From Sphingobium sp. Leaf26 (GTDB lineage: Bacteria > Pseudomonadota > Alphaproteobacteria > Sphingomonadales > Sphingomonadaceae), in the NCBI RefSeq assembly GCF_001421665.1, contig NZ_LMKV01000002.1, forward strand, positions 1 through 64,000: DNA of 64,000 bases. Reading direction: 5' to 3'. The position numbers were made by a program, and so were the translations under genes. The notes beneath the pieces were generated by a model. That model made no database searches. It was given only the letters and a program-made list of their open reading frames with translations, and had not been told where the DNA came from. This document shows, piece by piece, positions 9,064 to 17,763 of the stretch. Within the stretch, counting starts at the first letter, position 1. Every line of letters begins with the position of its first letter.

Positions 9064-10269
9064 TCAGAACGCCAGCGGCGCGTCCAGTTCCTTCACCTGC
9101 CAGGGCAGGCCATGCTTGTTCAGCATATCCATGAAGGGATCGGGATCGAACTGTTCGATGTTGAACACGCCGTCTCCCTTCCACGCGCCGGTCAGCATCA
9201 TGGCCGCGCCGATCATCGCGGGGACGCCGGTGGTGTAGCTGACCGCCTGGTTGCCGGTTTCGGCATAGGCCTCTTCATGGTCGCAGACCTGATAGATGTA
9301 GACGGTCTTTTCCTGACCGTCCTTCTGCCCGGTCGCGATGTCGCCGATGTTGGTCTTGCCCTTGGTCGTGGAACCCAGGCTGGACGGTTCGGGCAGGACG
9401 GCCTTCAGGAACTGGAGCGGGATGATTTCCTGCCCGTTGTAGATGACCGGGTCGATGCGGGTCATGCCGACATTCTGGAGCACTTCGAGATGCTTGAGAT
9501 AGGCGTCGCCGAAGGTCATCCAAAAGCGGATGCGCTGGATTTCAGGATAGTGGGTGGCGAGGCTTTCCAGTTCCTCATGATACATGAGGTACATGTTCTT
9601 TTCGCCGACCTGGTCGAAATCGAACAGCTGCTTGTGGCTCAAAGCCGGGCCTTCGACCCATGCGCCGTTCGCCCAGTGGCGCGACGGGGCGGTCACTTCG
9701 CGGATGTTGATTTCCGGGTTGAAGTTGGTCGCGAAATGCTGGCCATGGTCGCCGCCATTGCAGTCCAGAATGTCGAGCGTGTCGATCCGGTCGAGCAGAT
9801 GCTTCTTGATGTAGGAGGCAAAGACGCTGGTGACGCCGGGGTCGAAGCCGGAACCCAGCAGCGCCATGATGCCGGCTTCCTTGAAGCGGTCCTGATAGGC
9901 CCACTGCCAGCTATATTCGAACTTGGCGGTGTCGCGCGGTTCGTAATTGGCGGTGTCGAGATAATCGGTCTTCGTCGCAAGGCAGGCGTCCATGATCGCC
10001 AGATCCTGATAGGGCAGGGCCAGGTTCACGACCAGCCTGGGCTGCACCTTCTGGATCAGCGCGATGGTTTCTTCGACATTGTCGGCGTCGACCTGTGCCA
10101 CGTCGATGGTGACGCCGGTGCGTGCCTTGACCGATTCGGCCACTTTCTCGCAACTGACGATGCGACGGCTGGCGAGCGTGATATGGCTGAAAATATCAGC
10201 GTTCATGGCCATCTTGTGGACCGCGACGGAACCGACGCCGCCTGCGCCGATGACAAGAACCTTGCTCAC
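9064..10269 (-). CDS. Carboxynorspermidine / carboxyspermidine synthase (saccharopine dehydrogenase family)
   Basis: This NADPH-dependent enzyme condenses aspartate semialdehyde with a diamine (putrescine or 1,3-diaminopropane) to carboxyspermidine or carboxynorspermidine. The 401-residue protein opens with a Rossmann fold, KVLVIGAGGVGSVAVHKMA. Family blocks DTANYEPRD, GSGFDPGVTSVFA and CNGGDHGQHF follow. The start is GTG 10269 with GGAG eight bases before it. It leads the minus-strand operon: synthase, decarboxylase, ornithine decarboxylase. The 205-bp region to the divergent fasciclin gene must hold promoters for both. The substrate pair is inferred; the gene order gives a complete route from ornithine to spermidine without SAM decarboxylase. 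Confidence 0.93.
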   Translation of the reverse strand: MSKVLVIGAGGVGSVAVHKMAMNADIFSHITLASRRIVSCEKVAESVKARTGVTIDVAQVDADNVEETIALIQKVQPRLVVNLALPYQDLAIMDACLATKTDYLDTANYEPRDTAKFEYSWQWAYQDRFKEAGIMALLGSGFDPGVTSVFASYIKKHLLDRIDTLDILDCNGGDHGQHFATNFNPEINIREVTAPSRHWANGAWVEGPALSHKQLFDFDQVGEKNMYLMYHEELESLATHYPEIQRIRFWMTFGDAYLKHLEVLQNVGMTRIDPVIYNGQEIIPLQFLKAVLPEPSSLGSTTKGKTNIGDIATGQKDGQEKTVYIYQVCDHEEAYAETGNQAVSYTTGVPAMIGAAMMLTGAWKGDGVFNIEQFDPDPFMDMLNKHGLPWQVKELDAPLAF

Positions 10270-10474
10270 TAATATTGCTCCATGGCTATGGGCGCGCCGG
10301 TCGCGCGAAAGCGCCCATATAGGGACGTCTCGTGACAGCGCAAAGACGCAGTATGATGGCGAGGGTCGAAGCCTCTGTCCTTTAGGTCATATGCGCATCC
10401 AATGACCGTGCTCAGACGTATCAGCCACGCATCCCGACACCCAAGGGGGTGCCAAGAAATGGAAGGATGCTGCA

Positions 10475-11038
10475 ATGAAATTTTCCTCTATGACAATCGT
10501 GCTCGCCAGCATGGCCCTGGCCGCAGGCGGCGTGGGGATCGCGCATGCAAAGATGGCGGACAATCCGATGGTCGGCGGCGCGGCGATGTATCCCACCAAG
10601 GACATTGTCGACAACGCCGTCAATTCCAAGGACCACACGACGCTGGTGGCCGCAGTGAAGGCTGCCGGACTGGTCGATACGCTCAAGGGCACAGGGCCGT
10701 TCACGGTGTTTGCGCCCACCAATGCGGCTTTCGCGAAACTGCCCGCAGGCACAGTCGATACGCTGCTCAAGCCGGAGAACAAGGCTACGCTGACCGGCGT
10801 TCTGACCTATCATGTGGTGCCGGGCAAGTTGAACGCGAAGGATATCGCGGCGAAAGCGGCAGCCAATGGCGGCAAGGCCGTGCTGACCACCGCGCAGGGC
10901 GAGACGCTGACCGTCTGGCAGAAGGGTGCGGACTGGTACGTGACCGACGCGAAGGGCGGCTCTGCGAAGATTACGATCGCGGACGTCAATCAGTCCAACG
11001 GGGTCATCCACGTCATCGACACGGTGCTGATGCCCTGA
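10475..11038 (+). CDS. Secreted fasciclin (FAS1) domain protein
   Basis: A 187-residue protein with a Sec signal peptide (MKFSSMTIVLASMALAAGGVGIAHA, cleavage expected near residue 25). It has one FAS1 domain from about residue 45. FAS1 blocks are present: H1 TVFAPTNAAFAKLP and H2 GVIHVIDTVLMP. FAS1 proteins are extracellular adhesion or matrix proteins; the bacterial role is usually unknown. The ribosome site AAGGA precedes ATG 10475. The gene stands alone between a divergent promoter region (10270-10474) and a strong terminator. Confidence 0.92.
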   Translation: MKFSSMTIVLASMALAAGGVGIAHAKMADNPMVGGAAMYPTKDIVDNAVNSKDHTTLVAAVKAAGLVDTLKGTGPFTVFAPTNAAFAKLPAGTVDTLLKPENKATLTGVLTYHVVPGKLNAKDIAAKAAANGGKAVLTTAQGETLTVWQKGADWYVTDAKGGSAKITIADVNQSNGVIHVIDTVLMP

Positions 11039-11062
11039 CCCCGTCATGACGTGAAGGCCGGC

Positions 11063-11102
11063 GGGCCGACGGCTGAACCCCTTGCCGTCGGCCCGTTTAT
11101 TT
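11063..11102 (+). terminator. Rho-independent terminator after the fasciclin gene
   Basis: An 11-bp perfect stem GGGCCGACGGC / GCCGTCGGCCC with a ten-base loop is followed by GTTTATTT. It lies 25 bases past the fasciclin stop. Confidence 0.85.
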
Positions 11103-11180
11103 GCGGATGAACCTTCGCGCGCTGGCTGTTGTCATCGATTCACGGCATGCGATGGCGGTGAGGCTCGTGCGTGCCGGGCG

Positions 11181-12764
11181 TCAAACCACCAACTTCTTCA
11201 ATCCCTCGATCGTGTCTGCCTCCGCCGCCGGCTTGTCCTTGCGGATGCGGGCGATGCGGGGGAAGCGCATGGCGAGGCCGGATTTGTGGCGTTTGCTGTC
11301 GTGGATGGAATCGAAGGCGACTTCCAGCACCAGCGTCTTTTCCACCTCCCGCACCGGGCCGAAGCGGGCGACCGTATTCTGGCGCACGAAGCGGTCGAGC
11401 CATTTGAGTTCCTCGTCGGTAAAGCCGCTATAGGCCTTGCCCACCGGCAGCAATTCGCCGTCTTCCGTCCAGCAACCGAACGTGTAATCCGAATAGAAGG
11501 AGGAGCGTTTGCCATGGCCGCGCTGGGCATACATCATGACGCAGTCGGCAGTGAGGGGATCGCGTTTCCATTTATACCAGAGCGCGGCCTTGCGCCCGGC
11601 AACATAGGGGCTGTCGCGGCGTTTGAGCATCACCCCCTCGATCGCGGCATCGCGGGCGCCGGCGCGAATGTCGGCAAGGGCTTCGAAATCGGGGGCTTCG
11701 ATGAGGGCGGAGAGGTCGAAACGGTCGGCGGCAAGCTGCGGCATATAGGCTTCCAGCCGGGCGCGGCGCTGTTTCCATGGGAGGGTGCGCACATCGTCGT
11801 CGCCCTCGATCAGCAGGTCGTAGAGGCGGACGAAGGCGGGATAGTCGGCCATCATCTTCGCGCTCACCGCCTTGCGGCCGAGGCGTTGTTGCAAGGCGTT
11901 GAAGCTGGCGGCCTCTCCTCCCTGCGTGTCGCCCTTCACCAGCAGTTCGCCGTCCAGAACGGCATGGCCGGTGAAGGCTTGTGCTATTTCGGGGAAGCTG
12001 CCTGAAATATCGTCGCCCGCGCGGCTGTAGAGGCGGGTTTCGCTGCCGGTGCCGACGATCTGGATGCGGATGCCGTCCCATTTCCATTCGGCGGCATAGT
12101 CGGTCAGGTCGACGCTGTCGGCCTCCAGCGGATGGGCCAGCATGAAGGGGCGGAAATAGGGCGTGCCTTCCGGGTCGGGTCGGCCGATGCGGCCTTCGGC
12201 CCAGTCGAACAGTTCGGCGTAGGGCGCGGACAGGGCGTGCCAGACCTGTTCGACATCATCGACGTCGAGGTCGAAAGCCTGCGCGAAGCCGGTCTTGGCG
12301 AGGCGGGCGGAAATGCCGACGCGCAGGCCGCCGGTGGCGAGTTTGAGCAGCGCGAAACGGCCGGAGGCGTCGAGATGGTCCATCATCTGGGCCATAGCGT
12401 CCGGTGCGGCGGCGCGGCTGACGCCATGCAGGCGGTCGATGACGGCGGAGAGGCTGAGCGAGCCGTCGTCCAGTTCGGCCGGTTGCTCTTCGCGTTTCGG
12501 CCAGAGGAGGGCGACGGTTTCGGCGAGGTCGCCGACATAGTCACGGCTCATTTCATAGAGGACCGGGTCGGTGCGGGCGCGGATCATGTCGCCGATGGCG
12601 GACGCCTTGACCGCCTTCAGGTCGAGATTGCCGGTCAGCGCGGCGAGCGCCCAGCCACGATCGGGGTCGGGCGCTTCGCGCATATAGGCGGCGATGAGGG
12701 CCAGCTTGCCATTGCGCGAGCGGGTGTAGACCAGACCGTCGAGCAGTTGGGAGAATTGCCTCAT
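11181..12764 (-). CDS. ATP-dependent DNA ligase of the ligase/exonuclease repair pair
   Basis: A 527-residue ATP-dependent DNA ligase of the bacterial family linked to cisplatin-type damage repair and the Lig-Lhr-Exo-MPE gene neighbourhood. The nucleotidyl lysine is K228 in EWKWDGIR (motif I). Later motifs are YSRAGDDIS, VLDGELLV (motif III), EGVMLKR (motif IV) and LWYKWKRD (motif V). The N-terminal 200 residues form the DNA-binding domain. I start at ATG 12764, with GGAGG six bases ahead; a longer frame has no such site. Its partner nuclease lies 115 bp upstream on the same strand. Unlike NAD-dependent LigA this is an accessory repair ligase. Confidence 0.92.
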   Translation of the reverse strand: MRQFSQLLDGLVYTRSRNGKLALIAAYMREAPDPDRGWALAALTGNLDLKAVKASAIGDMIRARTDPVLYEMSRDYVGDLAETVALLWPKREEQPAELDDGSLSLSAVIDRLHGVSRAAAPDAMAQMMDHLDASGRFALLKLATGGLRVGISARLAKTGFAQAFDLDVDDVEQVWHALSAPYAELFDWAEGRIGRPDPEGTPYFRPFMLAHPLEADSVDLTDYAAEWKWDGIRIQIVGTGSETRLYSRAGDDISGSFPEIAQAFTGHAVLDGELLVKGDTQGGEAASFNALQQRLGRKAVSAKMMADYPAFVRLYDLLIEGDDDVRTLPWKQRRARLEAYMPQLAADRFDLSALIEAPDFEALADIRAGARDAAIEGVMLKRRDSPYVAGRKAALWYKWKRDPLTADCVMMYAQRGHGKRSSFYSDYTFGCWTEDGELLPVGKAYSGFTDEELKWLDRFVRQNTVARFGPVREVEKTLVLEVAFDSIHDSKRHKSGLAMRFPRIARIRKDKPAAEADTIEGLKKLVV

Positions 12765-12879
12765 GAGGCGCCTCCACCATGCTCTTGCGCATGCAGGAGC
12801 GTGGAGTGCCAAGCGTCAGGTTTCAAACCCTGGGCTCCTGCTTTTGCAGGAGGACATGGTGGATAAAGCCGGCGCGTCA

Positions 12880-13872
12880 TCACCCCTCATCCTCATCTTC
12901 GCGGCCGACCAGCGCCAAAGCGCGCGCCTTGATCTGGTGGGTCATGCACCAGTGGAGCAACGCTTCCTCCCGGCCATGGGTGATCCAGGTTTCAGTCGGC
13001 GCAACCTCCCGGATGGTGTCGGTCAGCTCGTCCCAGTCGGCATGGTCGGAAATGACGAGCGGCAGTTCGACATTCTTCTGCCGCGCGCGCTGGCGCACCC
13101 GCATCCAGCCCGACGCCATGGCGGTGATGGGATCGGGCAGGCGGCGGCTCCAGCGGTCGTTGAGGGCGGAGGGCGGCGAGACGACGACATGCCCGCGCAT
13201 TTCCTTCGCCGGCACGCCGGTTGCGGGGCGCAATTCGCCCATGTCGATGCCGAAATCCTGATAGAGGGCGCACATCCGTTCCATCGCGCCATGAATATAG
13301 ATGGGGTCGCGATGGCCGCGTGCGCGCAGTTCGCAGATGACGCGCTGCGCCTTGCCCAAAGCATAGGCGCCGACCAGCACGCAACGGTCGGGATGGGCGT
13401 GGAGCGCGACGAGCAGCCGGTCCATCTCGCTGCCCGTTTCGGGATGGCGGAAGACGGGGAGGCCGAACGTGGCCTCCGTCACGAAGATGTCGCAGGGGAC
13501 CGGCTCGAAGGCCTTGCAGGTGGGGTCGGGGCGGCGCTTGTAATCGCCGGTGACGACGACGCGCTCGCCGGCATGGTCCAGCACGATCTGCGCCGAACCC
13601 AGCACATGGCCGGCAGGGACATAGCGGATCGTGACGCCACCCAGCCTGATCTCCTCCCCATAGCCGACCGCCGTGCCGCTGGCGGTGCCATAGCGCAGCG
13701 CCATGATCGCCAGCGTTTCGCGCGTAGCCCAGACATGGCCATGGCCACCGCGCGCATGGTCGGCATGGCCATGCGTCACCAAAGCGCGCTCCTGCGGCAA
13801 GGACGGGTCGATCCACGCATCGGCGGGGCGGACATAGATGCCGGTGGGGTGCGGTTCGATCCAGTGAGCCAT
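12880..13872 (-). CDS. Ligase-associated metallo-beta-lactamase-fold DNA exonuclease
   Basis: A 330-residue SNM1/Pso2-like nuclease. The metal-binding HxHxDH motif is seen in LVTHGHADHARGG near residue 34. Further conserved parts are GHVLGSAQIVLDH and VVTGDYKRRPDPTCKAFEPV, and the beta-CASP-like region continues to the C-terminus. Members of this family are encoded next to the ATP-dependent ligase and are thought to process DNA ends, including crosslink-damaged ends, before sealing. The acidic tail ends in GREDEDEG. The Lhr helicase and MPE phosphoesterase that often complete the set are not within this window. Confidence 0.93.
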   Translation of the reverse strand: MAHWIEPHPTGIYVRPADAWIDPSLPQERALVTHGHADHARGGHGHVWATRETLAIMALRYGTASGTAVGYGEEIRLGGVTIRYVPAGHVLGSAQIVLDHAGERVVVTGDYKRRPDPTCKAFEPVPCDIFVTEATFGLPVFRHPETGSEMDRLLVALHAHPDRCVLVGAYALGKAQRVICELRARGHRDPIYIHGAMERMCALYQDFGIDMGELRPATGVPAKEMRGHVVVSPPSALNDRWSRRLPDPITAMASGWMRVRQRARQKNVELPLVISDHADWDELTDTIREVAPTETWITHGREEALLHWCMTHQIKARALALVGREDEDEG

Positions 13873-13927
13873 ATGTGCAGAAGATGGGATGGGCCGCTCC
13901 GGTTCCGCAAGGCCATTTCCCCAAAGG

Positions 13928-13968
13928 GAGTCATCGCCACGTCATCGCGGCGTCATGCGGGCGACACG
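13928..13968 (+). promoter_or_regulatory. Predicted Pho box upstream of btaA
   Basis: GTCAT occurs at 13930, 13941 and 13952, exactly 11 bp apart, with a fourth degenerate unit (GACAC) at 13963. Eleven-bp direct repeats of a CTGTCAT-like heptamer are the known architecture of PhoB binding sites. The array ends about 50 bp before the btaA start. Phosphate-starvation control of betaine-lipid genes is established in other alphaproteobacteria. Confidence 0.72.
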
Positions 13969-14015
13969 CCATTGCCCTATCGGCGCGGAGACGACCCGGC
14001 AGCGAGGAGTGTTTC

Positions 14016-15233
14016 ATGGCGGCGACTGAGCATCAGAAAGTCACCAGTGCGGTGCATCGTCACCGCCATCTGTCGAAACAGGGGCTGCTGGAGCGGGCCT
14101 TCACCTTCGCCTTTCGCGGGCTTGTCTATGCGCAAATATGGGAAGACCCGGCGGTGGACATGGAGGCGCTGGCGATCACGCCCGATTGCCATGTGGTGAC
14201 GATCGCGTCGGGCGGCTGCAACGTCCTGTCCTACCTGACCGCCGATCCCGCCAGGATCACGGCAGTCGACCTCAACACCGCGCATATCGCACTCAACAGG
14301 CTGAAGCGCACGGCGGCGCAGGTGCTGCCGGACCATGAAGCCTTCCATCGCTTCTTTGCCCGCGCCGACGACAAGGCGAATGTCGCCGCCTATCGCCGCC
14401 ATGTCGCGCCGCATCTGGACGAGGCGACGCGGCGTTATTGGGAGGGGCGCGACCTGATCGGCCGTCGGCGGATCGGCGGTTTCGCGCGGGGCATCTACAA
14501 GCATGGGCTACTTGGGCGCTTCATCGGCGCGGCGCATCTGCTGGCGCGGGTGCATGGCGTGAACCCCAGGCGGATGCTGGACGCGCAAAGCCGTGAGGAG
14601 CAGGTCGCGATTTTCGAGCGCGAGCTGGCGCCGATCTTCGACAGGGGGTTCGTGCGCTGGCTGACCAGCCAGCCGGCTTCGCTGTTCGGGCTGGGCATCC
14701 CGCCCGCCCAGTTCGAGGCGCTGGCCGGCGATGATCGGATGGACACTGTGCTGAAAGCGCGGCTGAAGAAGCTGGCCTGCGACTTCGACCTGAAGGACAA
14801 TTATTTTGCGGTACAGGCGTTCGGCCGGGGCTATGACGGCGGCGAGGGGCCGTTGCCGCCCTATCTGCAAGCCGGCAATCATGAGGCGGTGCGCGCACGG
14901 GCCGGGCGGGTCGATGTGCGCCATGTCAATTTCACCGACTTCCTCGCCAGCCAGCCGGCCGGCTCATGCGATCGCTATATCCTGCTCGACGCGCAGGACT
15001 GGATGGACGACGCGCAGTTGAACGCGCTGTGGGCGCAGATCACACGGACGGCCAAGCCCGGCGCACGCGTGCTGTTCCGCACCGCCGGCGAACCGAGCAT
15101 ATTGCCGGGCCGGGTCGTGCAGGACGTTCTGGACCGATGGGATTATCGGGCTGAAGCGTCGCTCGATTACACCGCGCGCGACCGGTCGGCCATTTATGGC
15201 GGCGTGCATCTCTATGTGCTGAAAGCGGCATGA
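14016..15233 (+). CDS. btaA: S-adenosylmethionine:diacylglycerol 3-amino-3-carboxypropyltransferase
   Basis: BtaA transfers the 3-amino-3-carboxypropyl group of SAM to diacylglycerol, the first step to the phosphorus-free betaine lipid DGTS. The 405-residue protein has the DUF3419/BtaA blocks: RGLVYAQIWEDPAVDMEAL, IASGGCNVLSYLT (SAM-binding) and VDLNTAHIALNRLK. Toward the C-terminus it has ILLDAQDWMDDAQLNALW and RVLFRTAGEPSILP. ATG 14016 is preceded by AGGAG. The next gene overlaps by ATGA and encodes the N-methyltransferase, completing the pathway. The upstream 11-bp repeats suggest induction when phosphate is scarce. The protein is expected at the cytoplasmic membrane surface. Confidence 0.95.
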   Translation: MAATEHQKVTSAVHRHRHLSKQGLLERAFTFAFRGLVYAQIWEDPAVDMEALAITPDCHVVTIASGGCNVLSYLTADPARITAVDLNTAHIALNRLKRTAAQVLPDHEAFHRFFARADDKANVAAYRRHVAPHLDEATRRYWEGRDLIGRRRIGGFARGIYKHGLLGRFIGAAHLLARVHGVNPRRMLDAQSREEQVAIFERELAPIFDRGFVRWLTSQPASLFGLGIPPAQFEALAGDDRMDTVLKARLKKLACDFDLKDNYFAVQAFGRGYDGGEGPLPPYLQAGNHEAVRARAGRVDVRHVNFTDFLASQPAGSCDRYILLDAQDWMDDAQLNALWAQITRTAKPGARVLFRTAGEPSILPGRVVQDVLDRWDYRAEASLDYTARDRSAIYGGVHLYVLKAA

Positions 15234-15877
15234 TGAGCGGCCACGGCCAGTTGATGGACGGAGTCTATCGTTACCAGCGGCATATCTACGATTTGACGCG
15301 CAAATATTATCTGCTGGGGCGGGACGGGCTGATCGCCGATCTGGATGTGCCGGCGGGCGGCGCGGTGCTGGAGATTGGCTGCGGCACCGGGCGCAACCTG
15401 ATCGCGGTGGGGAAGGCCTGGCCGCAGGCGCGGCTCTATGGCGTCGATATCAGCGAGGCGATGCTGGGGACGGCGCGGGCGTCCGTGGCGAAGGCCGGCA
15501 TGGGCGGCCGGGTGGCGCTGGCGCAGGGGGATGCCTGTGGGTTCGATGCGCAGGCGCTGTTCGGCCGGGCGACGTTCGAACGGGTGTTCATCAGCTATGC
15601 GCTGTCGATGATTCCGGAATGGGAAATGGCATTGGCACAGGCGGCGCGTTGCGTGGCGCCGGGTGGCAGGCTGGAGATTGTCGATTTCGGCCAGCAGGAG
15701 GCGTTGCCGGGGGTTTGGAAGCGGGCGCTGTTCGGATGGTTGGATCGGTTCCATGTGTCGCCGCGCCGGGAACTGGCGATCGCGATCGAGCGGCTGGCGC
15801 GGGATATGGGCGGGTTCCCGCATAGCCGGGCGCTGTATCGCGGTTATGCGGTGCGGGGTGGGTTGATCCGGGTTTGA
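15230..15877 (+). CDS. btaB: Diacylglyceryl homoserine N-methyltransferase
   Basis: A 215-residue class I SAM methyltransferase with motif I LEIGCGTGRNLIAVG near residue 45, acidic loop YGVDISEAM and post-I blocks. Translationally coupled to btaA (ATGA), it fits BtaB, which trimethylates diacylglyceryl homoserine to the betaine lipid DGTS. In Rhodobacter, BtaB also lies directly after BtaA. The function is inferred mainly from this position; the methyltransferase fold is directly visible. No further gene of the unit follows: a repeat element begins at 15941. Confidence 0.92.
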   Translation: MMSGHGQLMDGVYRYQRHIYDLTRKYYLLGRDGLIADLDVPAGGAVLEIGCGTGRNLIAVGKAWPQARLYGVDISEAMLGTARASVAKAGMGGRVALAQGDACGFDAQALFGRATFERVFISYALSMIPEWEMALAQAARCVAPGGRLEIVDFGQQEALPGVWKRALFGWLDRFHVSPRRELAIAIERLARDMGGFPHSRALYRGYAVRGGLIRV

Positions 15878-15940
15878 GGGTGTCGGCCCTTGCCGGGGGA
15901 TGGGCGATGCCCTCGCCATGTGAGCCCACCAAAAACCACA

Positions 15941-16322
15941 TCCGTTCGGCCTGAACTTGTCGAAGGACGCGCGCCCAGCTTGGACTATGATATGGCCTTT
16001 CACGCATATCTCCTCCGATGCAACGATAGTTCCTTCTACGCGGGTCACACGGATGATCTGGAAATCCGCGTCGCCCAGCATCAGCAAGGTTTGATCGGCG
16101 GATACACCGCCATGCGCCGGCCGATGGTTCTGGTCTGGACGGAAAATTTCGGAACGCGAGAGGAAGCGCTGGCTGCGGAGCGTAGGATCAAAGGGTGGAG
16201 CCGGCCAAGAAACAGGCCCTGATCGATGGCGATTGGGAGCGGCTGAAACTCCTCGCGCGCAATCGGCAGGGGCAATGAGGGCAGACTAGCGCGCGTCCTT
16301 CGACAGGCTCAGGACGAACGGA
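15941..16322. mobile_element. Inverted-repeat element carrying a broken GIY-YIG gene
   Basis: Left arm 15941-15974 and right arm 16289-16322 are inverted copies of the same 34-bp sequence with about four mismatches. Each begins TCCGTTCG at the outer edge and ends GAAGGACGCGCGC inside. Between them lies only a GIY-YIG reading frame, starting 18 bases after the left arm. The same layout recurs at 26048-26412. Mobility is inferred from the shared architecture; no target duplication was identified. Confidence 0.7.
15992..16278 (+). pseudogene. GIY-YIG nuclease (YhbQ-like), frameshifted near the C-terminus
   Basis: The frame from ATG 15992 encodes AYLLRCNDSSFYAGHTDDL (GIY-YIG core), then EERRIKGWSR-like sequence, and stops at 16222 after 76 residues. 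Shifting frame by one base at about 16204 restores AKKQALIDGDWERLKLLARN and a stop at 16276-16278. This aligns with the intact relative at 26077-26364 (ERQIKGWNRAKKLALIREDW). One base therefore appears to have been lost in the stretch CCGGCCAAG. It could be a true mutation or a sequencing error. Small GIY-YIG proteins are DNA-cutting modules; this copy sits inside inverted repeats and would have an altered C-terminus. Confidence 0.82.
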
Positions 16323-16358
16323 GGTGGGGAGGAAGCCGGGCTTCTCTCCCTGCTATCT

Positions 16359-17585
16359 TCAAGCCGCCTGACGCGCCGTCTTTTCCAGTTCCAGACGGTC
16401 CCAGATTTCGGCCAGCGCCGACACAAGGTCGCGCATCATCTCTTCGGTATGCGCCGGGCCGGGGGTGAAGCGCAGGCGTTCCGTGCCGCGGGGGACGGTG
16501 GGATAGTTGATGGGCTGCACATAGGCGCCATATTCGGCGAGCAGGATGTCGCTGATCCGCTTGGCCTTGACCGGGTCGCCCACCATCAGCGGGACGATAT
16601 GCGTGACCGAATCCATCACCGGCAGGCCGGCGTCGCGCATAAATTGTTTGAGCGTGGCGGCCGATGCCTGCTGGCCTTCGCGCTCTTCGCTCGATGCCTT
16701 CAAGTGGCGGACGCTCGCCAGCACGCCGGCGACCAGCACGGGCGAGAGCGAGGTGGTGAAGATGAAGCCGGGCGCGTAGCTGCGGATGACGTCGACGATC
16801 ATCTGGTCGGCCGCGATATAGCCGCCCATGACGCCGAACGCCTTGCCCAGCGTGCCTTCGATGATGGTCAGGCGGTCGGCGACCTCATCCCGTTCCGAAA
16901 TGCCGCCGCCGCGCGCGCCATACATGCCCACGGCATGGACTTCGTCCAGATAGGTAAGCGCGTTATATTCATCGGCCAGATCGCAGATGTCAGCGATCGG
17001 CGCGACATCGCCGTCCATCGAATAGACGCTTTCGAACGCGATCAGCTTGGGCGCTTCGGGGTCTTCGGCGGCCAGCAATTCACGCAGATGATCGACATCG
17101 TTATGACGGAAGACGCGCTTTTCGCAGCCTGAGTTGCGGATGCCCGCGATCATCGAGGCATGGTTCAATTCGTCGGAAAAGATGATGCAACCCGGCAGCA
17201 GTTTGGCGAGGGTCGAGAGCGTCGCTTCGTTCGAGACATAGCCCGAGGTGAAGAGCAGCGCGCCTTCCTTGCCATGCAGGTCGGCCAGTTCGCCTTCCAG
17301 GTCGATATGATAATGGGTGTTGCCGCCGATATTGCGGGTGCCGCCGGAGCCGGCGCCGACATCATGGAGCGCTTCCTCCATGGCGGCGACCACCTTGGGA
17401 TGCTGGCCCATGGCGAGATAGTCGTTGGAACACCAGACGGTGATGGGCTTGGGACCATTATGGCCGTGGAAGCAGCGGGCGTTGGGATAGGCCCCGCGAT
17501 TGCGCAGGATATCGATGAATACGCGATAGCGACCTTCTTCATGGAGCCGGTCGATCGCCTGCGAAAAGATGTGCTTGTAGTTCAC
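16359..17585 (-). CDS. hemA: 5-aminolevulinate synthase
   Basis: ALAS condenses glycine with succinyl-CoA to 5-aminolevulinate, the first step of tetrapyrrole synthesis in alphaproteobacteria (Shemin route). The 408-residue protein is a class II PLP aminotransferase. It shows [31 protein letters not shown], the aspartate block [12 protein letters not shown], and the PLP lysine in [14 protein letters not shown]. The start is GTG 17585 (MNYKHIF) with GGAAGA eight bases upstream; a longer frame to 17654 lacks support. The gene is single. Downstream lies repeat-rich DNA, and 178 bp separate it from murI upstream. Heme and cobalamin from this pathway serve the B12-dependent mutase encoded at 39 kb. 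Confidence 0.97.
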   Translation of the reverse strand: MNYKHIFSQAIDRLHEEGRYRVFIDILRNRGAYPNARCFHGHNGPKPITVWCSNDYLAMGQHPKVVAAMEEALHDVGAGSGGTRNIGGNTHYHIDLEGELADLHGKEGALLFTSGYVSNEATLSTLAKLLPGCIIFSDELNHASMIAGIRNSGCEKRVFRHNDVDHLRELLAAEDPEAPKLIAFESVYSMDGDVAPIADICDLADEYNALTYLDEVHAVGMYGARGGGISERDEVADRLTIIEGTLGKAFGVMGGYIAADQMIVDVIRSYAPGFIFTTSLSPVLVAGVLASVRHLKASSEEREGQQASAATLKQFMRDAGLPVMDSVTHIVPLMVGDPVKAKRISDILLAEYGAYVQPINYPTVPRGTERLRFTPGPAHTEEMMRDLVSALAEIWDRLELEKTARQAA

Positions 17586-17763
17586 TACGCTTCTTCCCGT
17601 TTCATTCGCGCGCTGTTGTTTTTCGCTGCGCCATCCTCTTGCCCGATGCCGCATTTAACCGCGCAGACCCGTCATTACCAGCGATAACCGCTCGCAACTT
17701 CAGGGAGAAATACCTATCAGACTGAACGAGCCGTCTGGCCATTGGACAAATGGCCCATGCCAT

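Noticed and set aside
7838..10272. Plus-strand frames opposite the polyamine genes
   Set aside because: Acidic, repetitive, motif-free translations antisense to three strongly conserved enzymes.
16199..16210. Programmed frameshift in the GIY-YIG gene
   Set aside because: No slippery heptamer, stimulatory stem or conserved overlap; a simple base loss explains it.
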